From JANMEX01 sp043776635 (GTDB lineage: Bacteria > Pseudomonadota > Alphaproteobacteria > Rhizobiales > Rhizobiaceae), in assembly GCA_043776635.1 (NCBI GenBank), contig JAYVRA010000093.1, forward strand, positions 1 through 50,346: a stretch of 50,346 nucleotides of DNA, in the 5' to 3' direction. Each line of letters starts with the position of its first letter. Within the stretch, counting starts at the first letter, position 1. The position numbers and the translations under genes were made by a program. Positions 14,815 to 24,232 of the stretch are shown piece by piece. The notes below the pieces were generated by a model, which saw only the letters and a program-made list of their open reading frames with translations, searched no databases and was not told the DNA's origin.

Positions 14815-17415
14815 CTATTGTTTAGATTCCAGCATATCTTTGACGGCAGCCGCTAACTGCTTCAGTGAAAAAGGCTTTGGCAAAAATCCGAACTTTGAAT
14901 CGGCCGGCAAGTTTTTGGCAAAAGCGTCTTCCGCATAACCGGAAACAAAGATAAATTTGATGTCGCCATAAGTTTTGCGCAGTTCCCTCAACAGTGTCGG
15001 GCCGTCCATTTCCGGCATAACCACATCTGACACAACAATATCGACCTTGCCCTCAAGAGCGAGCATAACTTCTAGTGCCTCCACGCCACTGGCAGCCTCA
15101 TGGACTGTATATCCGCGCGATTGAAGGGCACGAACACCTCCCATGCGCACAGAATCCTCGTCCTCAACGAGCAACACAGTAGCGGTACCGGAAAGGTCCA
15201 TCGATGGCGCAGGTTTGGCTGACGAGGCGGCAACAAGACCAGTGCTCACTAAGGCACCAACATCTGTAGATTCCACCCCGGCCGTCACATTGGAGATATA
15301 TCGCGGCAAGAAAATATTAAATTGCGTTCCTTTGCCTTCTTCCGATTCAAGATAAATGAACCCTCCGGTTTGCTTCACAATGCCATAAACCATGGAAAGG
15401 CCAAGCCCTGTGCCCTTGCCCACTTCTTTGGTTGTAAAAAAAGGTTCAAATATTTTCTCGCGTATCGCTGCGGGAATGCCGGTGCCCGTGTCAGAAATTT
15501 CTGTCAGGACATAATCGGCCTCAATCAGCTCACGATAACCAAATGCCGCAACTTCTGAAGCCTCCAAGTTACGGGTCTTAACTGCCAAAGTTCCGCCGCC
15601 CGGCATCGCATCACGCGCATTTACCGCCAAATTTACGACAACCTGCTCAAGCTGCCCGACATCAGCCTTAACTGGCCACAAATCCCGGCCATGCTCAATT
15701 TTCATCGAAACATCCGGACCGACAAGACGAATAAGCAACATACGCAAATCAGCCAACACATCCATCATGCTGACCACCTGAGGGCGCAACGTTTGTCGGC
15801 GTGAATAGGCAAGAAGCTGGCGAACTAAAGACGCCGCACGATTGGCATTCTGCTTGATGTTCATAATGTCCGGAAACGAAGGATCCGATGCACGATGATT
15901 TTGTAGCAATAAGTCAGATGACATGATGATCGCGGTAAGCACATTGTTGAAATCATGCGCTATACCTCCAGCCAACTGACCGACCGCTTGCATTTTTTGA
16001 CTTTGGGCAATCTGCGCTTCAAAGGCCCGTTGCTCTGTCGTATCGACAGCATAGACAAATGCCGCCTCACCGCCCGCTTCCGGCGATTCGTCCGCAGTCG
16101 TGTTGAAATAGATTCGCAAATGACGGTTCTCGTCATTGGGCATAACACTGTTAATCGGTGCAATATCAACTTGACGAGCCACAGCGCTGGAAAGGGCATT
16201 TCGGAAGGCATCTCTATCACGCTCGTGAACCACTGTTTCCAGCGCCAAATGCCGATCCACCGCATCTTGATTGAACAGGTCGGAGAATAATTTGTGGAAT
16301 GGCCCATTGGTGCGCAGCACCTTGCCGTCCTTGTCAACGGCGGCGATTGCCATCGGAGCGGAATTGAAAAATCTGGCAAAACGGACTTCAGCCGCACGCT
16401 GCTCCGACAAGCCGTCCTCGCCAGGCGACCTATTGATAATGATAGTGCGCGATGGGCCGGCAAAACCGTCTTTAGCCGTCTGGACACGATGATAAAAACG
16501 CACGGGAAGCGCTTGACCGTTCTTCTTGGCCAAATCTAAATCAATTACTGTATTGCGTGCAGCCCCTGCTTCCGCTTTTAATGACGTGATGAGATCCATG
16601 CCCTGCCCGGCGACTATATCAGACAAATCAAGCACACCCGGCCGAAATGTACCTAAATCTATACCAAGCCAGTCTGCCAGCGTAGAGTTGAGATAAGCAA
16701 TCGTACCATCAGAATTGGTTGATAAAAATCCCGCAGGCGCATGATCAAGGTGATCGATAGCCAGTTGCAAATCTCTAAAAAACCGTTCTTGTTCCGCACG
16801 CTCGCCAGAAATATCACTGATTTGCCAAATGTTGAGTGCTTCTTTGCTATCTTCCAGCCTGAGAGACTTTGTTTTTATCCGATACCAATTACCGGCCTTA
16901 TTTGCAGCATCTGACAAACTGCGTGTTAGCCTTAACTCCTCCATACCAGCGGTTCCGGAACGCAGTCCCTCGCCAAGTCGCAATATTGCATCCGATGCTT
17001 CCGGATCACCATTCAGTACGCTCTCCAGCGAGCGAACTTGATCTGGATTTTGAGCGCCGCAAATATCTGCATAAGATTTATTAGCGTAAATGATGCGGCC
17101 GCGCTCATCACTAACCACCGTTCCCTCTCCTGAACTGTCCAGTAATGCACGGGACATTTCATTGCTTGTAGAGCGGGGCGCAATCCGAATAATGCCGATA
17201 ACTGAAGCGAACAGGTAGAAAATACCGACCATGGCAAAAATACCGAGTATTCCAAGACGGAATCCCTCGTCCAGCCTATCCCCGAATAGAAAGAAAAGTG
17301 CAGCAACGCAAATGAGGACCAAACCCAAAACTAACAGGCGCAACGCTTCGCCTGGACGGGAATCGCGATCTACGACAGGAGATGCGTGAGCAGAGTTCCC
17401 GTTCTCTGATACCAT
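14815..17415 (-). CDS. cckA: Hybrid sensor histidine kinase CckA
   Basis: An 866-residue cell-cycle kinase that in alphaproteobacteria feeds phosphate through ChpT to CtrA. Two transmembrane helices (about residues 27-68) precede PAS-type sensor domains. The dimerisation and phosphoacceptor motif is GGIAHDFNNVL near residue 487. The ATPase domain carries NLAVNARDAMPGGG, DTGTGIPAAIREKIFEPFFTTKEVGKG and GTGLGLSMVYG. A C-terminal receiver has the Asp of VSDVVMPEMDG near residue 793. It is read divergently from the FliO-like gene, an arrangement familiar from Hyphomicrobiales. Confidence 0.95.
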   Translation of the reverse strand: MVSENGNSAHASPVVDRDSRPGEALRLLVLGLVLICVAALFFLFGDRLDEGFRLGILGIFAMVGIFYLFASVIGIIRIAPRSTSNEMSRALLDSSGEGTVVSDERGRIIYANKSYADICGAQNPDQVRSLESVLNGDPEASDAILRLGEGLRSGTAGMEELRLTRSLSDAANKAGNWYRIKTKSLRLEDSKEALNIWQISDISGERAEQERFFRDLQLAIDHLDHAPAGFLSTNSDGTIAYLNSTLADWLGIDLGTFRPGVLDLSDIVAGQGMDLITSLKAEAGAARNTVIDLDLAKKNGQALPVRFYHRVQTAKDGFAGPSRTIIINRSPGEDGLSEQRAAEVRFARFFNSAPMAIAAVDKDGKVLRTNGPFHKLFSDLFNQDAVDRHLALETVVHERDRDAFRNALSSAVARQVDIAPINSVMPNDENRHLRIYFNTTADESPEAGGEAAFVYAVDTTEQRAFEAQIAQSQKMQAVGQLAGGIAHDFNNVLTAIIMSSDLLLQNHRASDPSFPDIMNIKQNANRAASLVRQLLAYSRRQTLRPQVVSMMDVLADLRMLLIRLVGPDVSMKIEHGRDLWPVKADVGQLEQVVVNLAVNARDAMPGGGTLAVKTRNLEASEVAAFGYRELIEADYVLTEISDTGTGIPAAIREKIFEPFFTTKEVGKGTGLGLSMVYGIVKQTGGFIYLESEEGKGTQFNIFLPRYISNVTAGVESTDVGALVSTGLVAASSAKPAPSMDLSGTATVLLVEDEDSVRMGGVRALQSRGYTVHEAASGVEALEVMLALEGKVDIVVSDVVMPEMDGPTLLRELRKTYGDIKFIFVSGYAEDAFAKNLPADSKFGFLPKPFSLKQLAAAVKDMLESKQ

Positions 17416-17646
17416 CCGAATTTCCCCCGTTTTGCAAAATTGCCATTACGCTTGAATCACATTCTCAGCCAAGTCGAAAGAGGCCAATTCATGGTTTTTA
17501 CGATAAGCGCAGACATATGCCGGTAAACGCTGGAATGGGGAGCCAAAAACTGCTGCATCATCCCAAAGCCGGGGAAAATCACAAAACTTGTCCAAATAGA
17601 ATTGTGCAGCTAGTCTCGTTTGCGGGAAACAAAATTGGGGACGAAT

Positions 17647-18519
17647 ATGGAAACGTTTATCAACACAAATTTTGGAACAAATTTCACGCCAGCCGTTACG
17701 TTCACAATTTACTTTGCGTTAATTTTACTCGCAGTGCTGATTTTGATTTGGTTGGTACGAAAGCTGATGGGTGGAACATTTGTGAGCGGCGGCCGCTCCC
17801 GCCAGCAACGTTTAGCGATTATGGACGCAACACCGGTTGACGCAAGACGTCGATTAATTCTGGTGAGGCGGGATGACGTCGAACATCTAATTCTAATTGG
17901 CGGTCCCACAGACGTTGTAGTCGAGCAGAATATTCGTATGCAGACACCCCGCCAAGCGCAAACACCGCAACAGATGAGACAAGAGCCGGAAGCTCAGCGG
18001 CCCGTCATCATAGCGTCTCGCGTCGAGGATGCAGTTCGACCGGCTGATCCGGCAACGCCAAGATCGCAGCAGCCTCTGCAACAAGCATCTACCCCTCCAA
18101 TAATCACTCCGGCACCGCGCCCAGTAGCGCCCGCAGCTCCGATGCGACCATCACAACCAATGGTTAGTCAAACGCCATTGGTTGTGGCACCGAACGTTCA
18201 ATCACCTGTTACGCGAGCGCCAGATGCACAATTACCCGCCTACGCACCACGCGCTGTTTCACCTGTATTTAACGCTCAACCCGCAGTACAGCCGATGAGA
18301 GTGCCTCCCTTGGCAACGCAAGCAATTGCGGCTGCTACAATTATTAATGCGCCTGCAGTAGATTCAGCAGTTTTAAGGTCAGAACCAGAACTTGAGGAGA
18401 GTATGTTCCAGGACTTGTCAAATGACATTGGCATAGATACCCGCAGTAATGCCAATGAAATATCGTTAGAAGACGAGATGGAGCGTCTTTTATCAACTAT
18501 CGACACAAAGCGCGATTGA
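17647..18519 (+). CDS. FliO/MopB-domain membrane protein
   Basis: A 290-residue protein with one transmembrane helix near residues 15-38 (TIYFALILLAVLILIWLVRKL), then a compact domain (RSRQQRLAIMDATPVDARRRLILVRRDDVEHLILIGG) that matches the FliO domain of the flagellar export apparatus. It is followed by a long Pro/Gln/Ala-rich region and an acidic tail. I chose the ATG at 17647 because GGGGACG lies just upstream. Such FliO-domain proteins occur beside cckA and dksA in Hyphomicrobiales, away from flagellar genes, so a flagellar role is uncertain. Confidence 0.75.
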   Translation: METFINTNFGTNFTPAVTFTIYFALILLAVLILIWLVRKLMGGTFVSGGRSRQQRLAIMDATPVDARRRLILVRRDDVEHLILIGGPTDVVVEQNIRMQTPRQAQTPQQMRQEPEAQRPVIIASRVEDAVRPADPATPRSQQPLQQASTPPIITPAPRPVAPAAPMRPSQPMVSQTPLVVAPNVQSPVTRAPDAQLPAYAPRAVSPVFNAQPAVQPMRVPPLATQAIAAATIINAPAVDSAVLRSEPELEESMFQDLSNDIGIDTRSNANEISLEDEMERLLSTIDTKRD

Positions 18520-18544
18520 GAAAAACACAGCCAGCCGACCAATA

Positions 18545-18568
18545 AAAATGGCTCGAATGGGCCATTTT
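18545..18568. terminator. Hairpin between convergent FliO-like gene and dksA
   Basis: AAAATGGC, 8-base loop, GCCATTTT, a perfect 8-bp stem with flanking A- and T-runs so that it can work in both directions. It lies between the two converging stop codons. Confidence 0.7.
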
Positions 18569-18582
18569 ATTTAATGGATATT

Positions 18583-19008
18583 TTATTCGTCACGGTAAAC
18601 TTTTTCGCGACGCTCATGGCGCTCTTGTGCCTCTATCGAAAGCGTCGCAACGGGACGCGCGTCCAAGCGCTTCAAACTGATTGGCTCGCCAGTTTCTTCG
18701 CAATATCCATATGTCCCGTCGTCAATACGCTCCAACGCTGAATCAATTTTTGAAATCAACTTACGCTGACGATCCCGAGCCCGAAGTTCTATTGAACGAT
18801 CAGTTTCAGACGAAGCCCTATCCGCCAAATCAGGGTGATTAGTATTTTCTTGGGCAAGCGCATCTAAAGTCTCACGCGCCTCACGAAGAATATCAGCTTT
18901 CCAATCCAATAATTTAGACTTGAAATAAGCTTTCTGACGCTCGCTCATAAATAGCTCGCCAACAGCTGGCTGGTAGGATGTTTCATTCGCCCGGAGCATC
19001 TGATTCAT
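18583..19008 (-). CDS. dksA: RNA polymerase-binding transcription factor DksA
   Basis: A 141-residue DksA/TraR-family protein that enters the RNA polymerase secondary channel and mediates stringent control with ppGpp. The coiled-coil part (AYFKSKLLDWKADILREARETLDAL) with the tip acidic residues, and the globular part YGYCEETGEPISLKRLDARPVATL, are clear. Only one of the four zinc-finger cysteines remains, as in other alphaproteobacterial DksA proteins. The C-terminal RHERREK segment is standard. It is divergent from sixA with a 225-base shared upstream region. Confidence 0.95.
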   Translation of the reverse strand: MNQMLRANETSYQPAVGELFMSERQKAYFKSKLLDWKADILREARETLDALAQENTNHPDLADRASSETDRSIELRARDRQRKLISKIDSALERIDDGTYGYCEETGEPISLKRLDARPVATLSIEAQERHERREKVYRDE

Positions 19009-19233
19009 GTGCCTAAACCTTCCCGTTTAGGCGCGCTTATAGTCTGCCCGTATAAAGCAAACAAGACACTCCTTTACCGTAAAGTAAAAAATCTCAACTA
19101 TTTGAACAACTTGATTGATGACCTTGGGAGAGAAATAGAGGCGAAACTACGAAACCCCGTCAAACATTTGACATTACGCCACAAGAAACATCACAATGTC
19201 ACCGACGTTCCTCTATCTTTTCAAAGGCGCTTT

Positions 19234-19743
19234 ATGAGCCGCATCTTTCTACTTCGCCATGCAAAAGCGGCGGCTGCAATACCCGGTCAGCGGGATTTTG
19301 ACCGTCCATTAGACAGCCATGGCCGTGAAACTGCCCGAAGTCTTGGCAGTACCCTCATGGCGAACGGGCTTAATCCAGATTTGGTGATTTGTTCGCCCGC
19401 AAAAAGGACGCGGGAGACCTTGGCAATTATCGCTGAATTTTTCGCTTTTGAGATTAAAACGCGCTTTGATGGAAGCTTGTTCACCGATGAATGGACAAGC
19501 TACCTAAGTGCACTGCAGTCCTCAGATGGCGCTAACAATGTCATGATTATTGGTCATAATCCGGCAATTGAAGAAACAGCATTACAACTGACAAATGATG
19601 GCACACGCGATGCTTTAAAGGCGTTGCGTGCAGGTTTTGCGCCCTGTTCATTGGGAGTTTTCACATTCGAGGGACTGCTTTCGGAGCTAAAACCGCACCA
19701 GGCTTTTTTGGAAAACTTCCTGCCTGATGGCGGGAACGTTTAA
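19234..19743 (+). CDS. sixA: SixA-type histidine phosphatase
   Basis: A 169-residue member of the histidine phosphatase superfamily with the catalytic RHAKA (His9) at the N-terminus, ICSPAKRTRETL and the second catalytic His in MIIGHNPAIEE. SixA in E. coli removes phosphate from HPt or NPr histidines. The target here is unknown. The ATG at 19234 (MSRIFLLRHAKA) is chosen because the family begins there. The open frame extends 75 codons upstream, but that part looks non-coding and likely holds the promoters of this gene and dksA. Confidence 0.85.
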   Translation: MSRIFLLRHAKAAAAIPGQRDFDRPLDSHGRETARSLGSTLMANGLNPDLVICSPAKRTRETLAIIAEFFAFEIKTRFDGSLFTDEWTSYLSALQSSDGANNVMIIGHNPAIEETALQLTNDGTRDALKALRAGFAPCSLGVFTFEGLLSELKPHQAFLENFLPDGGNV

Positions 19744-19828
19744 ACTAAAAGCCACTGGTTTCAATCAATCCCCGTCAATTCGTTCAATCCAGCAACTAAA
19801 TCAGGCTTAATAGTGAAGGAAACTATCA

Positions 19829-21304
19829 TTGCTGACTTCCCTACAAGATGAACTGAAACTATCACTCGGCACGCTTTCGGAGCGGCTGGTTGGGTTAGCC
19901 AATCCATCGGTGCGTGTTGGCGTTTCCGGCCTTTCACGGGCAGGAAAGACCGTACTCATCACGTCCTTGGTACATAATTTGCTCCATGGCGGGCGATTGC
20001 CGCTGTTTGCCCCCTATCGTGACGGGCGGATTTCATCGGCAAGGCTTGAGCCTCAACCGGACGACACTGTGCCCCGCTTTGCTTATGAGCCGCATATCAA
20101 GGAACTGCTGGATAAGCGTACGTGGCCGCAATCCACAAGAGCAATATCCGAGCTGCGGCTGACAATTCAATACGAGTCAGCGTCAGGCTGGAATCGCATG
20201 TTCGCGCCGGGTAGTCTTAGCGTGGATATTGTGGATTATCCCGGTGAGTGGCTACTGGACTTACCACTACTTTCAAAATCCTACGCCGAGTTTTGCGCAG
20301 AGGCGCTGGAACTCAGCTCACTTCCTTTGCGCGATGACCTCGCCGGAAAGTGGCGCAATCTAACCGCAACAATTGATCCCGCAGCGCCGGAGGATGAGAT
20401 TCTCGCGCAAAAACTTCATGCGGAATTCACCGGTTATTTGCGCGCTTGCCGCGCGGATGAAAGAGCACTTTCGACCCTGCCGCCAGGCCGTTTTCTGATG
20501 CCGGGAGACATGGAAGGATCGCCCGCACTCACCTTCGCACCGTTGCAAAATCGGGAACAGAAATTATACTCCCGGGGTTCACTGTGGGCCATGATGGAGC
20601 GACGCTATGAAGCTTATAAAACCCATATTGTAAGACCATTTTTCTTGCACCATGTCGCGCGTTTGGATCGCCAAATTGTATTGATTGACGCTATGCAAGC
20701 GCTCAATGCGGGCCCCCACGCACTGGCAGATTTGGAGCGGGCTTTAAGCGAAATTCTGACCTGTTTTCGCATCGGAAAATCCGGCTGGTTACCAGGCTTT
20801 TTCACCCACCGGATAGACAAGATTTTGATCGCCGCAACCAAGGCCGATCAACTGCACCACACCTCGCACGACAGACTGGAATCTCTGGTGCGCAAGCTCA
20901 GTGACAGGGCCATCGAACGTGCTGAATTCTCAGGCGCAACTGTGGATGTTTTAGCCCTGGCTGCTGTGCGCTCCACCCGCGAAGCTGGCGTCAAGCAGGG
21001 TAAGGTTGAGCTGGAAGTCATTGTCGGAACACCACTCAAAGGTGAGACAATTGGTGACGAATCATTCGATGGGAATAGCGAAACCGCTATATTTCCGGGT
21101 GACTTACCAGAAAATCCAGACTCACTTTTTGAAAGTTCAGACTCAACTTCTAAAGACGCTCACGTGAAAGATTGGTCGCCCGTGCGCTTCGTGCGGTTCA
21201 AACCACCCAAGCTGGAGGCAACAAAAGACGGGCTTCTCCTATCACTCCCGCACATCCGGCTGGACCGTGCTTTGCAGTTTCTAATTGGAGATAAATTGGC
21301 ATGA
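19829..21304 (+). CDS. ycjX: YcjX-family P-loop NTPase
   Basis: A 491-residue predicted GTP/ATP-binding protein of the DUF463 family. Walker A is GLSRAGKT at 34-41, and a G3-like motif DYPGEWLLDLPLL follows near residue 130. IDKILIAATKAD resembles a G4 motif. It starts with TTG at 19829 behind AAGGA. It overlaps the next gene, a YcjF-type membrane protein, by the usual ATGA. The ycjX-ycjF pair is widespread in proteobacteria and linked to envelope stress responses. Its biochemical role is not settled. Confidence 0.9.
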   Translation: MLTSLQDELKLSLGTLSERLVGLANPSVRVGVSGLSRAGKTVLITSLVHNLLHGGRLPLFAPYRDGRISSARLEPQPDDTVPRFAYEPHIKELLDKRTWPQSTRAISELRLTIQYESASGWNRMFAPGSLSVDIVDYPGEWLLDLPLLSKSYAEFCAEALELSSLPLRDDLAGKWRNLTATIDPAAPEDEILAQKLHAEFTGYLRACRADERALSTLPPGRFLMPGDMEGSPALTFAPLQNREQKLYSRGSLWAMMERRYEAYKTHIVRPFFLHHVARLDRQIVLIDAMQALNAGPHALADLERALSEILTCFRIGKSGWLPGFFTHRIDKILIAATKADQLHHTSHDRLESLVRKLSDRAIERAEFSGATVDVLALAAVRSTREAGVKQGKVELEVIVGTPLKGETIGDESFDGNSETAIFPGDLPENPDSLFESSDSTSKDAHVKDWSPVRFVRFKPPKLEATKDGLLLSLPHIRLDRALQFLIGDKLA

Positions 21305-22347
21305 GCGAACAACGTAAACCTGCCGCATTCATGCTGGATGAAAAGCCGGAAACTAACGCAAACAACAAGCTTGAAACACCGGTTAAATCACCACGCAAAC
21401 CGGCCGTTTTATTAAGCGTAGAATTGCTGGAACAGCCCGATGCGTATGAAGCTGAATTGACCACTTTGATACCAGCAATTTCACTTGAAAAGCCATCCGG
21501 CTTCAGCCTTGGAAAATTGTTCATCAGCGCTCTTGGATTGCTCATTTCGTTGGGCATCGGCCTCTGGGTGGACAGCCTCATTCGCGACCTTTTCTCGCGG
21601 GAGGACTGGCTTGGATACACCGCCTTCGGACTGGCAATAATCGCCGGCATCAGCTTCCTTTTCATGCTGGGAAAGGAGCTGGCAGGCCTTTCCCGATTGA
21701 ACGCTGCCAGCCGGCTGCGTAGTCAAGCAGAGCATGCTTTTGTTGGCAATGACACCAAGGCCTCCCGCAAAACTGTTAGCGAATTGGAAGCCTTATTTGC
21801 AAACATTCCGCAAACTGCGGCAGGACGCAGAACGCTGGAACAGACACATGGCGAAGTCGTCGATGGACGTGACTTAATCAAAATCGCAGAGGTTCTACTA
21901 CTTGGACCACTGGATAAAACCGCTCGATCAATGATTTTGGAAAGCGCCAAACGGGTGTCAATTGTCACCGCCGTTTCACCCCGCGCACTGGTGGATGTCG
22001 GCTATATATTGTTTGAATCCGCCCGGCTAATCCGCCGTTTGGCCGCGCTTTATGGTGGCCGCCCCGGTACGCTGGGCCTGTTCCGCTTATCCAAAACAGT
22101 GATCTCACACCTTGCCGTCACTGGTACAATTGCTGTGGGTGACAGTCTCATCCAGCAGCTTGTCGGTCACGGCATTGCCGCTAAATTTTCGGCACGGTTG
22201 GGCGAAGGCGTCATCAATGGCCTGATGACCGCGCGGGTTGGCATTGCGGCAATGGATGTCGTGCGCCCTCTGCCCTTCAACGAAATCAAGCGGCCTGGAA
22301 TAGGAGATTTCATCAGCGAGTTGGTAAAATTGAATGCTCCGAAATAG
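21301..22347 (+). CDS. ycjF: YcjF-family (DUF697/TIGR01620) membrane protein
   Basis: A 348-residue inner-membrane protein. A soluble N-terminal part of about 65 residues is followed by two strong helices (FISALGLLISLGIGLWV and GLAIIAGISFLFMLG), a charged middle part, and the DUF697 region with ARLIRRLAALYGGRPGTLGLFRL and a Gly/Ala-rich C-terminal half. It overlaps ycjX by 4 bases and is surely cotranscribed with it. The pair is thought to act together at the membrane. No enzymatic motif is visible in this partner. Confidence 0.9.
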   Translation: MSEQRKPAAFMLDEKPETNANNKLETPVKSPRKPAVLLSVELLEQPDAYEAELTTLIPAISLEKPSGFSLGKLFISALGLLISLGIGLWVDSLIRDLFSREDWLGYTAFGLAIIAGISFLFMLGKELAGLSRLNAASRLRSQAEHAFVGNDTKASRKTVSELEALFANIPQTAAGRRTLEQTHGEVVDGRDLIKIAEVLLLGPLDKTARSMILESAKRVSIVTAVSPRALVDVGYILFESARLIRRLAALYGGRPGTLGLFRLSKTVISHLAVTGTIAVGDSLIQQLVGHGIAAKFSARLGEGVINGLMTARVGIAAMDVVRPLPFNEIKRPGIGDFISELVKLNAPK

Positions 22348-22524
22348 GGGGAACAAACTACTCGGCAAAAGCTTGAGAAGCGATCGGCAATCGCATGGAG
22401 TGGATGCGGAAAGCGTACGGTAGCGATGCGGGGACCGATTGAAAGCCGTTCCACATATACTTCGTTTGAAAATTGCCCTTGCATGATGCTTTCCGCCCGG
22501 TCACAAGGTTTTGGCAACCAAGCA

Positions 22525-22548
22525 TTAACCATTGCAATGCATGGTTAA
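22525..22548. promoter_or_regulatory. Inverted TTAACCAT pair
   Basis: TTAACCAT at 22525-22532 and ATGGTTAA at 22541-22548 form a perfect 8-8-8 inverted repeat, 34 bases before the next gene start. The half-site resembles the CtrA-type half-site of alphaproteobacteria. Whether CtrA or another regulator binds is inference. Confidence 0.45.
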
Positions 22549-22581
22549 AACTTAATTTACGAAAAACCCCGGGTGCTTGTG

Positions 22582-23109
22582 ATGATGAAATTTGCCGCCA
22601 CTATTCTTGCCTTGACAGCGCTTAGTGCCACGCCCGCATTAGCAAACGACAGCGACAGTGCTTTCTTCAAAAAGGTCACAGGCAAATGGGCAGGACCCGG
22701 CGAAATCGTTGCAGGAAAATATAAAGGCACCAAATTCACGTGCAATTTTGACGGCTCAACTGCCACTGCCAGTAATGGCATGACAATGGACGGCACATGC
22801 CGCGTTGGCGTTTTTACACAAGCCATGAAGGCAACTGTGGCAATGTCGGGCGGGAGCTACAAGGGCTCATTCCTTGACGGCTCAGATGGCAAGGGCCTTG
22901 ACATTACAGCAGGCAATGTATCGGGCAACCGGGCAACATTCGCATTGAACCGCAAGCAGCTGAACGGCGCGATGCTGGCCCGCCTCAGCGGCGATGGCGC
23001 GATGAACGTGACCATATCAGTGCGCGTCAATAAAGACATGGTGCCAGTGATTGGCATGAGCCTGAAACGCTTGGACGACACCGCGACTGGCACTATTGCC
23101 AAGAAATAG
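22582..23109 (+). CDS. Small exported protein of unknown function
   Basis: I do not recognise a characterised family. The 175 residues begin with a clear signal peptide (MMKFAATILALTALSATPALA-ND). The mature part has repeated short beta-type segments rich in Gly, Thr, Ser and Lys (KWAGPGEIVAGKYKGTKFTCNFDG, SGGSYKGSFLDGSDGKGL), with two cysteines, in TCNF and TCRV, that may pair. It is likely a periplasmic beta-barrel or beta-sandwich protein. Several in-frame starts lie close together (GTG 22573, ATG 22582, ATG 22585). I chose 22582. It stands alone between ycjF and folK and has a candidate regulatory palindrome upstream. Confidence 0.8.
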   Translation: MMKFAATILALTALSATPALANDSDSAFFKKVTGKWAGPGEIVAGKYKGTKFTCNFDGSTATASNGMTMDGTCRVGVFTQAMKATVAMSGGSYKGSFLDGSDGKGLDITAGNVSGNRATFALNRKQLNGAMLARLSGDGAMNVTISVRVNKDMVPVIGMSLKRLDDTATGTIAKK

Positions 23110-23174
23110 GCATAGAATTTTTAAGTGACTTCAAACACACTATGATTAAAAACAAGGCGATAAAATAAAAAACT

Positions 23175-23690
23175 CTATGCGGGCTGATACCAGCCTATTT
23201 TTTCTACCACACTCATATTTATACGATCTGAAAGAACGGCGAGCTCATGAACTGACTTGCCATGATACCTCGCGTCGCCCGCGATTTCCGCCAAGGGAAC
23301 GAGCACAAACGCGCGGTCGCCAATGCGCGGATGCGGCACGACCAGCCCCGGCTCATCAATCATCTCGCTTCCAAAAAACAAAATATCCAAATCAAGGGAG
23401 CGCGGCCCCCAGCGCACATCACGCACCCGCTTAAGATCCTGCTCGATTTGAAGGCAAAGCTCTAAAAACGCCCAAGGCGTGAGCAATGTGGAAATCGCCG
23501 CGCAGGCGTTGAGGAAGTCAGGTTGGTCTACCAGCCCCCACGGCGGCGTGCACCAAACGGATGAGGTGCGCAGAACGCGGCAAGATTCATGAGCGTCAAG
23601 TCCAGCAAGTGCCGCGCGCATTGCATTCAGCGGTTTGCCGAGATTGCCGCCGAGGCCGATAAGGACAGTGGTTGATAAAGTCGAAGACAT
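23175..23690 (-). CDS. folK: HPPK, 6-hydroxymethyl-dihydropterin pyrophosphokinase
   Basis: Transfers pyrophosphate from ATP to hydroxymethyl-dihydropterin in folate synthesis. The 171 residues from ATG 23690 (MSSTLSTTVLIGLGGNLG) carry the catalytic hallmark RWGPRSLDLDILFFG and the loop VVPHPRIGDRAFVLVPLAEIA. The frame stays open upstream, but that part belongs to the broken BrnA-like gene in another frame. With folB and folP it forms a same-strand folate group. A 13-base near-inverted repeat (23110-23122 against 23167-23180) brackets the 3' end. Confidence 0.93.
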   Translation of the reverse strand: MSSTLSTTVLIGLGGNLGKPLNAMRAALAGLDAHESCRVLRTSSVWCTPPWGLVDQPDFLNACAAISTLLTPWAFLELCLQIEQDLKRVRDVRWGPRSLDLDILFFGSEMIDEPGLVVPHPRIGDRAFVLVPLAEIAGDARYHGKSVHELAVLSDRINMSVVEKIGWYQPA

Positions 23691-23695
23691 ACCGG

Positions 23696-23982
23696 TTAGA
23701 GTTTCGCCTGCTTCAAGACTTCGTTCATGCGGCCTGCCATCCTTTTCCAGCTGCTTTGAATTTTTCCAAAACAACTGAATCCAAACGTGGACAAACCAGT
23801 TTTTTCGGACGTTTCAGCACAGGGCGACCACCTGAATTACGGCGCATGTTACGCGCCAATTCAGGAAAAGCCATACCAAATGGCCTTGACTTGGCAAGTT
23901 GTTCAGGCATCGCAGCGGGACTGTCCACTGAATCCCAATCATCTTGGCGATAACCGGCGTTTGCATCAGCGGGTTCGGTCAT
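23696..23982 (-). pseudogene. BrnA-like antitoxin gene with frameshift
   Basis: The frame from ATG 23982 encodes an 85-residue protein whose C-terminal half (GGRPVLKRPKKLVCPRLDSVVLEKFKAAGKGWQ) matches the ribbon-helix-helix part of BrnA-type antitoxins, but it stops early. In the next frame the expected ending RMNEVLKQAKL follows to TAA at 23698-23696. One missing base near 23731-23733 accounts for the break. AAGGAG stands in front of the start. No BrnT toxin gene is visible upstream, so it was already solitary or its partner decayed. A single-base sequencing error is the alternative. Confidence 0.65.
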
Positions 23983-24004
23983 AACAAAATACTCCTTTCA
24001 TTTG

Positions 24005-24170
24005 CCTCCGTCGGATCGTCATTATGGACAAGCGAAGCGCAGATCCGGAATCCAGAGATGGTAAGGCGGGACAATTATCCGCATTCTTTGTAAACGCTAC
24101 AATACAACCATGAAAACTCACGACTCTGAATCACGGGTTCCGCTACTCGGCCCCGGAATGTCGGCAGAGC
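24005..24170. repeat. Degenerate dispersed-repeat-like intergenic sequence
   Basis: Two pieces look like the short palindromic repeats common between rhizobial genes: around 24015-24060 (GTCATTATGGACAAGCGAAG, then GATCCGGAATCCAGAG) and around 24128-24165 (TGAATCACGGGTTCCGC, CCCCGGAATG). No gene is visible in 23983-24232. Confidence 0.4.
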
Positions 24171-24232
24171 GAGGGTATTTGGCAAACTAACGTGCCACTT
24201 CGCACATCATAATTGCAAGATGTTTCCGGTCC

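Noticed and set aside
17647..18519. Evidence for a flagellum
   Set aside because: The FliO-domain gene lies by cckA and dksA without any other flagellar gene, so its presence says little about motility.
22167..22532. Minus-strand frame of 121 residues after ycjF
   Set aside because: Most of it is antisense to the YcjF-type gene. The intergenic part shows no motif.
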